From: an uncultured Anaerobutyricum sp.
Lineage (GTDB): Bacteria; Bacillota; Clostridia; Lachnospirales; Lachnospiraceae
Direction of reading: 5' to 3'
DNA: 8,315 nt
NCBI GenBank assembly: GCA_934317185.1
Contig: CAKREJ010000069.1
Span: 1 to 8,315, forward strand
The translations under genes and the position numbers were made by a program. Positions 1-7,752 of this stretch are shown here, in pieces; the first letter of the stretch is position 1; each line of letters starts with the position of its first letter. Under the pieces are notes generated by a model. It was given only the letters and a program-made list of their open reading frames with translations, had not been told where the DNA came from and did no database searches.

Positions 1-708
1 GGAGCAGACTTATGTGCCAAACAGGAAGCAGAGGACTTCTTAAAAGAAGTACCGGAAGAACTTCCATTTATGGCAACATCCTGTTGTCCGGCTTGGTCTG
101 TAATGGCTAAGAAACTCTTCCCAGAGTATGCAAACTGTGTATCTATGGCATTAACACCAATGACATTGACAGCAAGATTGATTAAAAATCATACGCCAGA
201 TGCCAAAGTCGTATTTATTGGACCTTGTGCAGCGAAAAAGCTTGAAGCGATGAGAAGAACTGTTCGAAGTGAAGTGGATTTTGTACTTACCTTTGAGGAA
301 ATGAGCGGAATCTTCGCCGCAAAAGATTTAGATCTTGAAAATATGCATGAGGATGTAGATGGTGTCAACGATGTATCTACAGACGGAAGAAACTTTGCCG
401 TATCCGGTGGAGTAGCACAGGCTGTAGTTGATGTAATCAAGAAAGAATATCCAGATAAAGAAATCAAAGTAGCTAATGCGGAAGGCTTAGAAGAATGTCG
501 TAAACTTATGATGATGGCATCTAAGGGTAAATATAACGGCTATCTCTTAGAGGGTATGGCATGTCCGGGTGGTTGTGTAGCCGGAGCCGGAACAATGCAG
601 CCAATTAAGAAGTCTCAGGGGGCTGTAAAGATTTATGCTACAAAAGCGAACCATAAAGTAGCAACAGAGACAGAATACGTAAAAGAGTTAGATAAATTAG
701 TAGATTAA
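1..708 (+). CDS. [FeFe]-hydrogenase catalytic subunit, C-terminal part (5' truncated by window edge)
   Basis: The reading frame is open from base 1 (begins GADLCAKQEAEDF), so the apparent Met at 70 is internal; 235 residues are visible. The protein carries the H-cluster domain, which interconverts protons and H2, normally with ferredoxin-type carriers in the cytoplasm. All three H-cluster signatures are present. L1 is TSCCPAW at visible residues 26-32, including the Cys that passes protons and the next Cys, a cluster ligand. L2 is GPCAAKKLE (Cys76). L3 is EGMACPGGC (Cys188, Cys192). All four ligand cysteines are therefore intact. L2 has Gly where prototypical HydA has Met (MPCxxKK), and L3 continues AGAGT rather than GGGQP. 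I recall these as traits of group B-type monomeric clostridial enzymes; that subgrouping is inference. The N-terminal ferredoxin-like domains lie outside the window. The C-terminus is short, with no fused extra domain. Stop TAA at 706-708, followed by a long hairpin. Confidence 0.93.
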   Translation, partial: GADLCAKQEAEDFLKEVPEELPFMATSCCPAWSVMAKKLFPEYANCVSMALTPMTLTARLIKNHTPDAKVVFIGPCAAKKLEAMRRTVRSEVDFVLTFEEMSGIFAAKDLDLENMHEDVDGVNDVSTDGRNFAVSGGVAQAVVDVIKKEYPDKEIKVANAEGLEECRKLMMMASKGKYNGYLLEGMACPGGCVAGAGTMQPIKKSQGAVKIYATKANHKVATETEYVKELDKLVD

Positions 709-741
709 TTCTAATTACAGGATTGATGAAATAAACAGATG

Positions 742-797
742 AGCCACCGAAATCTGTAACATACAAAATATTTTGTATGTTACAGGTCTGGGTGGCT
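742..797. repeat. Long hairpin with a 32-base perfect palindrome; possible terminator of the hydrogenase gene
   Basis: Bases 754-785 are a perfect palindrome: arms CTGTAACATACAAAAT and its complement, with no loop bases. It is flanked by a second pair of arms, AGCCACC (742-748) and GGTGGCT (791-797), separated from it by 5x5 unpaired bases. It starts 33 bases after the hydrogenase stop codon, where a terminator is expected, but only three T follow the outer arm. A competing hairpin is possible: ACAGAT (735-740) with ATCTGT (752-757). Function is inferred from position only; a protein-binding site or mobile palindromic repeat is also possible. Confidence 0.6.
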
Positions 798-850
798 TTG
801 TGCATTATGCCACAATTAAATAACTTCTGACTCTCCAACAGCCACTGTCA

Positions 851-976
851 GAAAGATGGAAAGCCGGTATCTCCTATTTGTTGTCTCGGAGCAAAGGTTG
901 GATGCGAGCGTTTAAGCGAACATTCAACCTGTCGCGACTAAAGTCACAAATAGGAGATACCGGCTTTCCATGTTTC
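851..976 (-). repeat. Structured inverted-repeat element, copy A (same family as 7753-7836)
   Basis: The outer stem is 26 perfect base pairs (856-881 with 946-971), extended after one mismatch by GAAA/TTTC (851-854 with 973-976). An inner stem pairs 895-904 with 921-930 (10 pairs, one G-T) around a 16-base loop. Read on the minus strand, it aligns without gaps to copy B over 948-876 against 7760-7832. The shared unpaired motifs are TAGTCG (940-935), TCGCTTA (919-913) and GCTCCGAG (892-885). No protein-coding frame is apparent. It sits between the hydrogenase gene and the murF promoter. It could be an RNA domain, a bidirectional terminator or a small mobile palindromic repeat; I do not recognise the family. 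Its orientation is assigned only by matching copy B. Confidence 0.8.
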
Positions 977-1011
977 GTCAATTTTTGCCTGCGGCAACTC
1001 AGAAATTTAGC

Positions 1012-1040
1012 TTGAAAAATCTATTTTGGTGGTGTATAAT
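1012..1040 (+). promoter_or_regulatory. Sigma-A-type promoter for murF
   Basis: The -35 box TTGAAA (1012-1017) and -10 box TATAAT (1035-1040) are separated by the ideal 17 bases. Transcription would start near 1047, giving a leader of about 128 bases before the murF ATG. No other gene lies between the boxes and murF. Confidence 0.8.
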
Positions 1041-1108
1041 GGGAAGAACAAATGTTTGCACATTGGATTATGCTTGCATCTCATTAGAGATTGAGGTAAG
1101 ATATTAAG

Positions 1109-1133
1109 TTGGAATGTCTGTCGGACATTCCAA
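1109..1133 (+). promoter_or_regulatory. Hairpin in the murF mRNA leader
   Basis: TTGGAATGTC (1109-1118) pairs perfectly with GACATTCCAA (1124-1133) around the loop TGTCG. It lies between the predicted start of transcription and the murF ribosome site, and no T-run follows, so it is not an obvious terminator. It may stabilise the 5' end or be a binding site. Any regulatory role is inference. Confidence 0.5.
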
Positions 1134-1174
1134 TATTGTTTGAGAAAAGATATAATTATCAGGAGTATATAGTG

Positions 1175-2563
1175 ATGGAGAATATAACAATTAGAGATAT
1201 CGTGAAGGCTGTTGACGGACAGCTTTTATGTGGAGATGAGAATAAAGCAATTAAGGAATTTTCAATTGATTCCCGTTTGGGAAGCGAGGACAGTATTTTC
1301 GTACCAATCATTGGAGAGCGAGTAGATGCTCATAAGTTTATTGATGGAGCACTTAAGATTAACGGTGCGACTTTTACATCAGAACATGACAAGCCATTAG
1401 AGGGATTCGAGGATAAGCCGTGGATTAAGGTAGATAATACTGTAGAGGCGATGCAGAAGGTTGGAACTTTCTACAGAAATCGCATGAATCTTCCGGTTGT
1501 TGCAGTTACGGGAAGTGTTGGAAAGACAACAACAAGAGAGATGATCAGTACAGCGTTAGCTTCCCAGAAGAAAGTATTTCAGACAATTGGCAATCAGAAC
1601 AGCCAGATTGGTGTGCCTTTAACATTATCTCATCTTACAAAGGAGGATGAGATTGCTGTTCTTGAGATTGGCATGAGCGAGAGAGGACAGATAGAGAAGC
1701 TTACGAATATGATTCGTCCGAATGTTGCAGTAGTTACGATGATCGGAGTAAGCCATATTGCACAGTTAAAGACACAGGAGAATATCTGTCTTGAGAAGAT
1801 GGATATCGTAAAGGGACTTCCGAAAGATGGAATGGTCTTTTTAAATGGAGATGATAAATTTCTTGTACCATATCGTGGCAAGCTCTCCCACAAGACATTT
1901 TTCTATGGAATGAACAAGGCTTGTGATTACAGAGCAGAGGACGTGAAGGTAAGAGACGGTCAGACACTTTTCCATTTCTTCTATAAAAAAGGGGAAGAAG
2001 TAAGAGATATGGAGGTTGTTCTTGGAACAATGGGTGAGCATAATGTGCGTAATGCACTAGTTGCATTGGGAGTTGCTCATCAGATGGGACTTGATATGGA
2101 AGTGGCAGCGAAGGCACTTACTACATTTCACGGGCAACGTCAGCAGATGCATGTATTAAAGAGCTGTACTTTGATTGATGATACATATAATGCAAGTCCG
2201 GATTCCATGAAGGCGAGTATTTCAGTGCTATCTTCTATGGAAGGGGTAAAGGGAAGACGAATCGCAGCACTGGCAGATATGCTTGAACTTGGAGAGAAAG
2301 AACGAGAATATCATTATGAGGTTGGTCAGTTCATTGCCGGAACACAGGTAGATGAGGTTGTTGCATATGGTGAACTTTCTGAAGAGATTTTAAAAGGTGT
2401 TGAGGATAATACGACAAGAATTACCGTAAAGCATTTTGAAACAAGGGATGAATTGAAGAACTATCTTTTAACTTATGTGCATCCAGAGGACGTACTTTTA
2501 TTAAAAGCTTCGAATGGAATGAAGTTAAAAGAAATCGCAGAAGCTTTTATACGCAATGAGTAG
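1175..2563 (+). CDS. murF: UDP-N-acetylmuramoyl-tripeptide--D-alanyl-D-alanine ligase (MurF)
   Basis: MurF is the cytoplasmic ATP-dependent ligase that adds D-Ala-D-Ala to the UDP-MurNAc-tripeptide, the last soluble step in making the peptidoglycan monomer. From the ATG at 1175 the protein has 462 residues, normal for the family. The N-terminal substrate-binding domain (about 1-105) includes IDSRLGSEDSIFVPIIGER. The Mur ATPase domain carries the P-loop GSVGKTTT (113-120) and EKMDI with the likely carbamylated Lys208. The MurF signature DDTYNASPDSMKAS is at 335-348. The C-terminal domain has ADMLELGE (367-374) and SNGMKLKE near the end. I chose ATG 1175 because CAGGAG (1160-1165) lies 9 bases upstream; an in-frame TTG at 1109 falls inside the leader hairpin and has no ribosome site. 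The gene is not beside ddl or the dcw cluster here; it has its own promoter and is followed 61 bases later by a phosphatase gene. Confidence 0.96.
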   Translation: MENITIRDIVKAVDGQLLCGDENKAIKEFSIDSRLGSEDSIFVPIIGERVDAHKFIDGALKINGATFTSEHDKPLEGFEDKPWIKVDNTVEAMQKVGTFYRNRMNLPVVAVTGSVGKTTTREMISTALASQKKVFQTIGNQNSQIGVPLTLSHLTKEDEIAVLEIGMSERGQIEKLTNMIRPNVAVVTMIGVSHIAQLKTQENICLEKMDIVKGLPKDGMVFLNGDDKFLVPYRGKLSHKTFFYGMNKACDYRAEDVKVRDGQTLFHFFYKKGEEVRDMEVVLGTMGEHNVRNALVALGVAHQMGLDMEVAAKALTTFHGQRQQMHVLKSCTLIDDTYNASPDSMKASISVLSSMEGVKGRRIAALADMLELGEKEREYHYEVGQFIAGTQVDEVVAYGELSEEILKGVEDNTTRITVKHFETRDELKNYLLTYVHPEDVLLLKASNGMKLKEIAEAFIRNE

Positions 2564-2624
2564 AACATGAAAATACTAAGAGTATAGAAGATAAATGAAC
2601 ATATAATAAAAGGGAGCTTTACAG

Positions 2625-3296
2625 ATGAAGATATATTTGATGAGACATGGTGAGACAAAGTGGAATAAACGTAGTAAGCTTCAGGGACAGGTGGATATTC
2701 CTCTGGCACAGGAGGGGATTGAACAGGCAGAAGTGACAGCAGAAGGAATGAAGGAACTTCCGTTTGATCATATTTTTTCAAGTCCGTTAAAAAGAGCATA
2801 TAAAACGGCACAGATTATCCGTGGGGAACGGCAGGTAGAGATTGTTCGTGATGAACGTCTAAAGGAGATGAGCTTTGGAACTTCGGAGGGTAAATGTGTC
2901 GGAAAGATTATGGAGAATCCGGCGATGACACGCTATCAGAGATTCCGTCTTGATCCGGAACATTTTCGTCCGGCAAAGTATGGAGAGTATTTTCAGGATG
3001 TATTAAAGCGAACAGATGAATTTTTTAAAGAAGAGATTGTTCCGCTTGAAGGAAAAGCTGAGAACATTCTTATTGTGGCACATGGATGCGTTGTTAGAAG
3101 TTTTATTCTTAATTTTACAAAGCGTCCGCTCAGCCAGTTCTGGAAGACACCTTTTGGAAAAAACTGTTCTTCCGCTGCTTTTGAATATAAAAATGGTGAA
3201 ATAAATATGCTTTATGAGAATAAATTATACTATGATACAGATTGTCCGGACTGGCAGCAACAGATTCCTTCTTATAAGAAAGGACGGACGAAGTAA
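2625..3296 (+). CDS. Histidine phosphatase family protein (phosphoglycerate mutase-like)
   Basis: A 223-residue cytoplasmic protein of the histidine phosphatase (PhoE/GpmB-like) superfamily, which removes phosphate from small molecules through a phospho-histidine. Visible catalytic elements are RHGET at 7-11 (nucleophile His8), SSPLKRAYKTA at 52-62 (phosphate-binding Arg57), ERLKEMSFGTSEG with the likely acid Glu81, and VAHG at 151-154 (second catalytic His153). The full set is intact, so an active enzyme is expected. The substrate cannot be read from sequence: a true glycolytic mutase is unlikely, since those are longer and have other signatures, and a broad phosphatase is more probable. The start is set by AGGGAG (2611-2616), 8 bases before the ATG. 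It lies 61 bases after murF with no clear terminator between, so co-transcription is plausible. Confidence 0.92.
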   Translation: MKIYLMRHGETKWNKRSKLQGQVDIPLAQEGIEQAEVTAEGMKELPFDHIFSSPLKRAYKTAQIIRGERQVEIVRDERLKEMSFGTSEGKCVGKIMENPAMTRYQRFRLDPEHFRPAKYGEYFQDVLKRTDEFFKEEIVPLEGKAENILIVAHGCVVRSFILNFTKRPLSQFWKTPFGKNCSSAAFEYKNGEINMLYENKLYYDTDCPDWQQQIPSYKKGRTK

Positions 3297-3301
3297 GAAC
3301 G

Positions 3302-3325
3302 AAGATACCACTAAGTAGTATTTTT
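3302..3325 (+). terminator. Weak candidate terminator after the phosphatase gene
   Basis: AAGATAC (3302-3308) can pair with GTATTTT (3318-3324; one G-T), ending in a five-T run (3321-3325). The upper stem is interrupted by a C/A mismatch. It begins 5 bases after the stop codon, the right place, but it is A/T-rich and weak. Confidence 0.3.
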
Positions 3326-3353
3326 GAAACAAAGGGATGGAAAGAAGAAAGAT

Positions 3354-3386
3354 TTGTAAATCATAAAAAATATATATGATTTATAA
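3354..3386. repeat. A/T-rich palindrome upstream of parE
   Basis: TTGTAAATCATA (3354-3365) pairs with TATGATTTATAA (3375-3386) over 12 positions, one of them a G-T pair, around a 9-base A/T loop. It lies 48 bases before the parE start. No well-spaced -35/-10 pair was found here, although TATGAT (3375-3380) could be a -10 box. It could be an operator or an mRNA hairpin; the role is unknown. Confidence 0.45.
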
Positions 3387-3434
3387 AGAAGAGTCTAAAG
3401 AAATGATTGGTTAGAATGGATTTGTGAGGTATTT

Positions 3435-5351
3435 ATGGAACAGCAGATGACATATAATGCGAATAGTATTGCGGTTCTGGAGGGACTTGAAGCAGTAAGA
3501 AAGCGTCCGGGAATGTATATCGGAAGTGTTTCTACCAGAGGATTGAATCATCTTATTTATGAGATTGTAGATAATGCAGTAGATGAGCATCTGGCAGGAT
3601 ATTGCAGTAATATTCAGGTGATTCTCGAAGAGGACGGAACGGCAACGATTCAGGATAACGGACGAGGTATCCCTACAGGGATTAATAGCAAGACTGGGAT
3701 TCCGGCAGTAGAGATGGTATTTACCATGCTCCATGCTGGAGGTAAGTTTGGTACCGGAGGTTATAAGATTTCCGGCGGACTGCACGGTGTGGGAGCTTCG
3801 GTGGTGAATGCTTTGTCTGTATGGCTTGAGGTTAAGGTACGTTCAGATGGCATGGTATATCAGCAGATGTATGAACGTGGTAAGGCAGTTGCCCCATTGG
3901 AAGTTATCGGTAAATGCAGAAAAGGTGATACAGGAACGACAGTTACTTTTTTACCAGATGGAGAAATATTTGATAAAACATACTTTAAGGCGGAATCCAT
4001 TAAAAGCAGATTACATGAAACTGCTTATCTGAATCCAGGTTTGTCTATTTCTTTTGAGAATAGAAGACCGGGAGAAGAGGAAACCGTCCTTTTTCATGAA
4101 GAAGAAGGAATAAAGGCTTATGTCAGAGACTTGAATAAAGGAAAGCCGGTAGTTGGTGAGATCGTTTATTTTAAGAAAAAGGTAGATGACATAGAGGTAG
4201 AGGCCGCTTTTCAATATGTAGATGAATTTCAGGAAACCATTATGGGATTTTGTAATAATATATGTACGATGGAAGGTGGAACACATATTACCGGATTTAA
4301 GACAAAGTTTACTTCTGTTATGAACCAGTATGCGAGAGAACTTGGTATTTTGAAGGAAAAGGATAAGAATTTTACCGGTGCAGATGTGCGTAATGGTATG
4401 ACAGCCGTTCTTTCCATTAAGCATAAGGATCCGAGGTTTGAAGGGCAGACAAAGACAAAGCTGGATAATCCTGATGCGGGAAAGGCTGTCAGTGAAGTTT
4501 TAGGAGAAGAACTGCCATTATATTATGACAGGAATCTGGAAGAATTAAAAAAGGTGATTGCCTGTGCGGAAAAGTCTGCGAAGATTCGAAAAGCAGAGGA
4601 GAGAGCAAGAACAAACCTCATTTCGAAGTCGAAATTTTCTATTGATACGAATGGAAAGCTTGCTAACTGTGAGAGCCGAAATCCAGAGGAGTGCGAGGTT
4701 TTTATCGTGGAGGGAGATTCTGCCGGTGGTTCTGCAAAGACAGCGAGAAATCGCCGGACACAGGCGATATTACCGATTCGTGGAAAGATTCTTAACGTAG
4801 AAAAAGCTTCTATGGATAAGGTACTGGCTAACGCAGAGATTAAGACGATGATTCATACTTTTGGCTGTGGATTTTCAGAAGGTTATGGTAATGACTTTGA
4901 TATTTCAAAGTTAAAGTATCATAAGATTGTCATTATGACAGATGCCGATGTAGACGGGGCACATATTGCAACATTGCTGCTTACATTTTTCTACCGTTTT
5001 ATGCCAGATCTCATTCATCAGGGACATGTATATCTGGCAACACCACCGCTTTATAAAGCGATTCCGAAGCGTGGAAGGGAAGAGTATCTTTATGATGACC
5101 GTGCATTGGATAATTACAGAAAGAACCACAAAGGAAACTTTACTTTGCAGCGATTCAAAGGTCTTGGTGAGATGGATGCAGAGCAGCTCTGGGAGACGAC
5201 GCTAAATCCACAGACACGCATCTTAAAGCAGGTAGAGATTGAGGATGGAAGACTTGCTTCAGAAGTGACTTCTATGTTAATGGGAAGTGAAGTTCCACCA
5301 AGAAGAGAGTTTATTCATGCACATGCACAGGATGCAGATTTGGATTTATAA
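3435..5351 (+). CDS. parE: Type IIA DNA topoisomerase subunit B, probably topoisomerase IV ParE
   Basis: The ATPase subunit of a type IIA topoisomerase, 638 residues; it uses ATP to drive strand passage with the A subunit encoded next. The GHKL ATPase has YEIVDNAVDE (42-51), DNGRGIP (74-80) and GGLHGVGASVVNAL (114-127). The transducer QTK loop is GQTKTKL (Lys340). The Toprim domain has EGDSAGGSAK (426-435) and DADVD (503-507), which bind Mg2+. The C-terminal part has LQRFKGLGEM (571-580). No residue is missing. The start is supported by GTGAGG (3424-3429), 5 bases from the ATG. The B subunit alone does not clearly separate GyrB from ParE. I favour ParE because the partner lacks a recognisable GyrA box and because dnaA, dnaN and recF, the usual gyrBA neighbours, are absent; an automatic annotation may say gyrB. 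It is 93 bases before parC, with a small hairpin (CACGA/TCGTG, 5356-5368) lacking a T-run between them, so an operon is likely. Confidence 0.93.
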   Translation: MEQQMTYNANSIAVLEGLEAVRKRPGMYIGSVSTRGLNHLIYEIVDNAVDEHLAGYCSNIQVILEEDGTATIQDNGRGIPTGINSKTGIPAVEMVFTMLHAGGKFGTGGYKISGGLHGVGASVVNALSVWLEVKVRSDGMVYQQMYERGKAVAPLEVIGKCRKGDTGTTVTFLPDGEIFDKTYFKAESIKSRLHETAYLNPGLSISFENRRPGEEETVLFHEEEGIKAYVRDLNKGKPVVGEIVYFKKKVDDIEVEAAFQYVDEFQETIMGFCNNICTMEGGTHITGFKTKFTSVMNQYARELGILKEKDKNFTGADVRNGMTAVLSIKHKDPRFEGQTKTKLDNPDAGKAVSEVLGEELPLYYDRNLEELKKVIACAEKSAKIRKAEERARTNLISKSKFSIDTNGKLANCESRNPEECEVFIVEGDSAGGSAKTARNRRTQAILPIRGKILNVEKASMDKVLANAEIKTMIHTFGCGFSEGYGNDFDISKLKYHKIVIMTDADVDGAHIATLLLTFFYRFMPDLIHQGHVYLATPPLYKAIPKRGREEYLYDDRALDNYRKNHKGNFTLQRFKGLGEMDAEQLWETTLNPQTRILKQVEIEDGRLASEVTSMLMGSEVPPRREFIHAHAQDADLDL

Positions 5352-5444
5352 TACGCACGAGAGTCGTGTTACTTACAAATAAAATATATAGTTTGTTATT
5401 GAAGATTATGATGAAGTAAAACAGGTTAAGAAACGGAGAAAGAT

Positions 5445-7709
5445 ATGTCTGAACAGATTATAAAAACAGAGTTTTCGGATATTATGCAGAAATCTTATAT
5501 TGATTATGCAATGAGTGTTATCTGTCAGCGTGCTCTGCCTGATGTACGGGATGGTTTAAAGCCGGTACAGCGAAGAGTGTTGTATGCGATGCAGGAATTA
5601 GGACTTTCTGCGGATAAGCCACACCGTAAGTCAGCACGTATTGTCGGAGATACGATGGGTAAATATCACCCGCATGGTGACAGTTCAATATATGAAGCGT
5701 TAGTAGTAATGGAACAGGACTTTAAAAAAGGTATGCCGCTTGTAGACGGTCATGGTAATTTTGGTTCTATTGAAGGTGACGGAGCGGCTGCCATGCGTTA
5801 TACAGAAGCTAAGCTTCAGAAATTTACTCAGGAAGTCTATCTTGCAGATATGGATAAGAATGTTGTTGACTTCCAGGCAAACTTTGATGAAACAGAGAAG
5901 GAGCCGGTAGTCCTTCCCGTTCGTATCCCGAATCTTTTGATTAATGGTGCGGAGGGAATTGCTGTCGGTATGACAACGAGTATTCCACCACATAATCTTT
6001 CTGAAGTAGTAGACGGCGTGAAAGCCTATATGGATAATCCGGATATTACGACAGAAGAATTGATGGAATATGTGAAAGGACCGGACTTTCCAACTGGTGG
6101 AATCGTAGTAAATCAGAAAGAATTAAAGAATATTTATGAGACTGGCAGCGGAAAGATGAAGCTTCGTGGAAAGGTTCATTTTGAAAAGGCGAAAAAACGT
6201 TCTGAAAGAGACAAGCTTGTAATAACAGAGATTCCATACACAATGATCGGTGCCAATATCAGCAAGTTTATTTCTGATGTAGTAGGTCTGATTGAGAATA
6301 AAACAACAGGAGATATTGTTGATGTTTCCAATGAATCTTCCAAAGAAGGGATTCGGATTGTTTTGGAGCTTCGCAGGAATGCAGATGTGGAGAGACTTGA
6401 GAATCTTCTTTATAAAAAGACAAGATTAGAAGATACATTTGGGGTAAATATGCTTGCTATCGCAAATGGAAGACCGGAGCTTTTAAGCCTTAAGGATATC
6501 ATCAGCTATCACACAAAGTTTCATTATGAAGTTCTGACAAGAAAGTATGAGACACTTCTGAAAAAAGAATTAGAACAAAAAGAAATAAAAGAAGGCTTGA
6601 TTAAAGCTTGTGATATTATTGATCTGATCATAGAGATTCTTCGTGGAAGTAAGAGTTTAAAAGATGCAAAAGCCTGTCTCATTAATGGAGACACGGACAA
6701 TATTAATTTTAAGACACAGAAATCGAAAAAAGAAGCATCAAAACTCTGTTTCACAGAAAAACAGGCTACCGCCATTCTTGAAATGCGTCTGTATCGTCTG
6801 ATTGGGCTTGAAATCATGGCATTACAGGAAGAATATGCAGAAATTCTTAAAAAGATAGATAAGTATCAGGATATTTTAGAACATCCGGCTTCTATGAAGA
6901 AAGTGATGAAGAAGGATCTGGAAAAAATTAAAAAGACATACGGTTTTGAAAGAAAGACAGAACTTACCAATGCAAAGGCTGCCGTTGTAAAGGCATTGCC
7001 GATTGAAGAAAAAGAAGTTGTATTTGTAATGGATCGCTTTGGTTATTCTAAAATTCTTGATAAGAACACTTACGAGAGAAACGAAGAAACCGTATTAAAA
7101 GAATACCGTCATATCGTACACTGTATGAATACCGATAAGATTTGTCTGTTTACAGATACCGGTGTGATGCATCAGATAAAAGTGCAGGATATTCCATCAG
7201 GACGACTCCGTGACAAAGGAACCCCACTTGATAATATTGGAAATTATGACAGTAGAAATGAACAGATTCTTTTAATTGTCTCAGATAGGACTTTAAAAGA
7301 ATCCTCCTTATTATTTGTCACTGCCTCATCAATGATAAAGCTTGTTGACGGAGCAGAATTTATTGTACAGAAAAAAACAGTAGCTTCTACAAAGTTAGCA
7401 AAAGGAGATACTTTAGCATCTGTGCGTATTGTCCGTGCGAAAGAAGGTATTGCTAATGCACAGATTATTATGCAGAGTGAAGAAGGGTATTTCCTGCGTT
7501 TTCCATTGGAAGAAGTAACAAGAAAGAAAAAGGGAGCTATCGGTATTCGAGGCATGAAGCTTCAGGAAGAAGATCATATTAAGCATATATATCTTACCGG
7601 AGTAGAAGAGGAAGATACCCCGTCTATTATTTATAAAGAAAAAGAACTCGTATTTAATAAGATACGACTCATGGGAAGAGACGGAAAAGGAGTCAAGGTG
7701 AGAAGATAA
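5445..7709 (+). CDS. parC: Type IIA DNA topoisomerase subunit A, probably topoisomerase IV ParC
   Basis: The DNA-cleaving and rejoining subunit, 754 residues. It forms a heterotetramer with the B subunit and would unlink replicated chromosomes if this is topoisomerase IV. The breakage-reunion domain has PDVRDGLKPVQRRVLYAM (32-49) and AAAMRYTEAKL with the active-site Tyr119. The quinolone-determining region reads HPHGDSSIYE, with Ser80 and Glu84 as in quinolone-sensitive ParC. The C-terminal beta-pinwheel occupies roughly the last 250 residues. No canonical GyrA box (QRRGGKG-like) is present; the closest stretch is SGRLRDKGTP around 585-595. That, and a length shorter than typical GyrA (over 800), point to ParC. 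GGAG (5435-5438) lies 6 bases before the ATG. Copy B of the structured element follows 43 bases after the stop. PDVRDGLKPVQRRVLYAM alone would fit either GyrA or ParC, so the family is certain and the paralogue name less so. Confidence 0.93.
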   Translation: MSEQIIKTEFSDIMQKSYIDYAMSVICQRALPDVRDGLKPVQRRVLYAMQELGLSADKPHRKSARIVGDTMGKYHPHGDSSIYEALVVMEQDFKKGMPLVDGHGNFGSIEGDGAAAMRYTEAKLQKFTQEVYLADMDKNVVDFQANFDETEKEPVVLPVRIPNLLINGAEGIAVGMTTSIPPHNLSEVVDGVKAYMDNPDITTEELMEYVKGPDFPTGGIVVNQKELKNIYETGSGKMKLRGKVHFEKAKKRSERDKLVITEIPYTMIGANISKFISDVVGLIENKTTGDIVDVSNESSKEGIRIVLELRRNADVERLENLLYKKTRLEDTFGVNMLAIANGRPELLSLKDIISYHTKFHYEVLTRKYETLLKKELEQKEIKEGLIKACDIIDLIIEILRGSKSLKDAKACLINGDTDNINFKTQKSKKEASKLCFTEKQATAILEMRLYRLIGLEIMALQEEYAEILKKIDKYQDILEHPASMKKVMKKDLEKIKKTYGFERKTELTNAKAAVVKALPIEEKEVVFVMDRFGYSKILDKNTYERNEETVLKEYRHIVHCMNTDKICLFTDTGVMHQIKVQDIPSGRLRDKGTPLDNIGNYDSRNEQILLIVSDRTLKESSLLFVTASSMIKLVDGAEFIVQKKTVASTKLAKGDTLASVRIVRAKEGIANAQIIMQSEEGYFLRFPLEEVTRKKKGAIGIRGMKLQEEDHIKHIYLTGVEEEDTPSIIYKEKELVFNKIRLMGRDGKGVKVRR

Positions 7710-7752
7710 CTCCTGATTTGAAGAGACGGACGAAAAAGAAAAAAGAAATACT

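Noticed and set aside
895..930. GTTGGAT and ATTCAAC in copy A resemble integron attC core boxes
   Set aside because: They occur in the wrong order for an attC site and copy B lacks them.
1109..1174. Upstream TTG (1109) or GTG (1172) start for murF
   Set aside because: The TTG lies in the hairpin without a ribosome site. The GTG is possible, but ATG 1175 has good spacing and gives normal family length.
2602..2607. TATAAT before the phosphatase gene
   Set aside because: Transcription would start inside the ribosome site (2611-2616) and no -35 box is present.
5356..5368. Small CACGA/TCGTG hairpin between parE and parC as a terminator
   Set aside because: Only five pairs with a three-base loop and no T-run; more likely within one parE-parC transcript.
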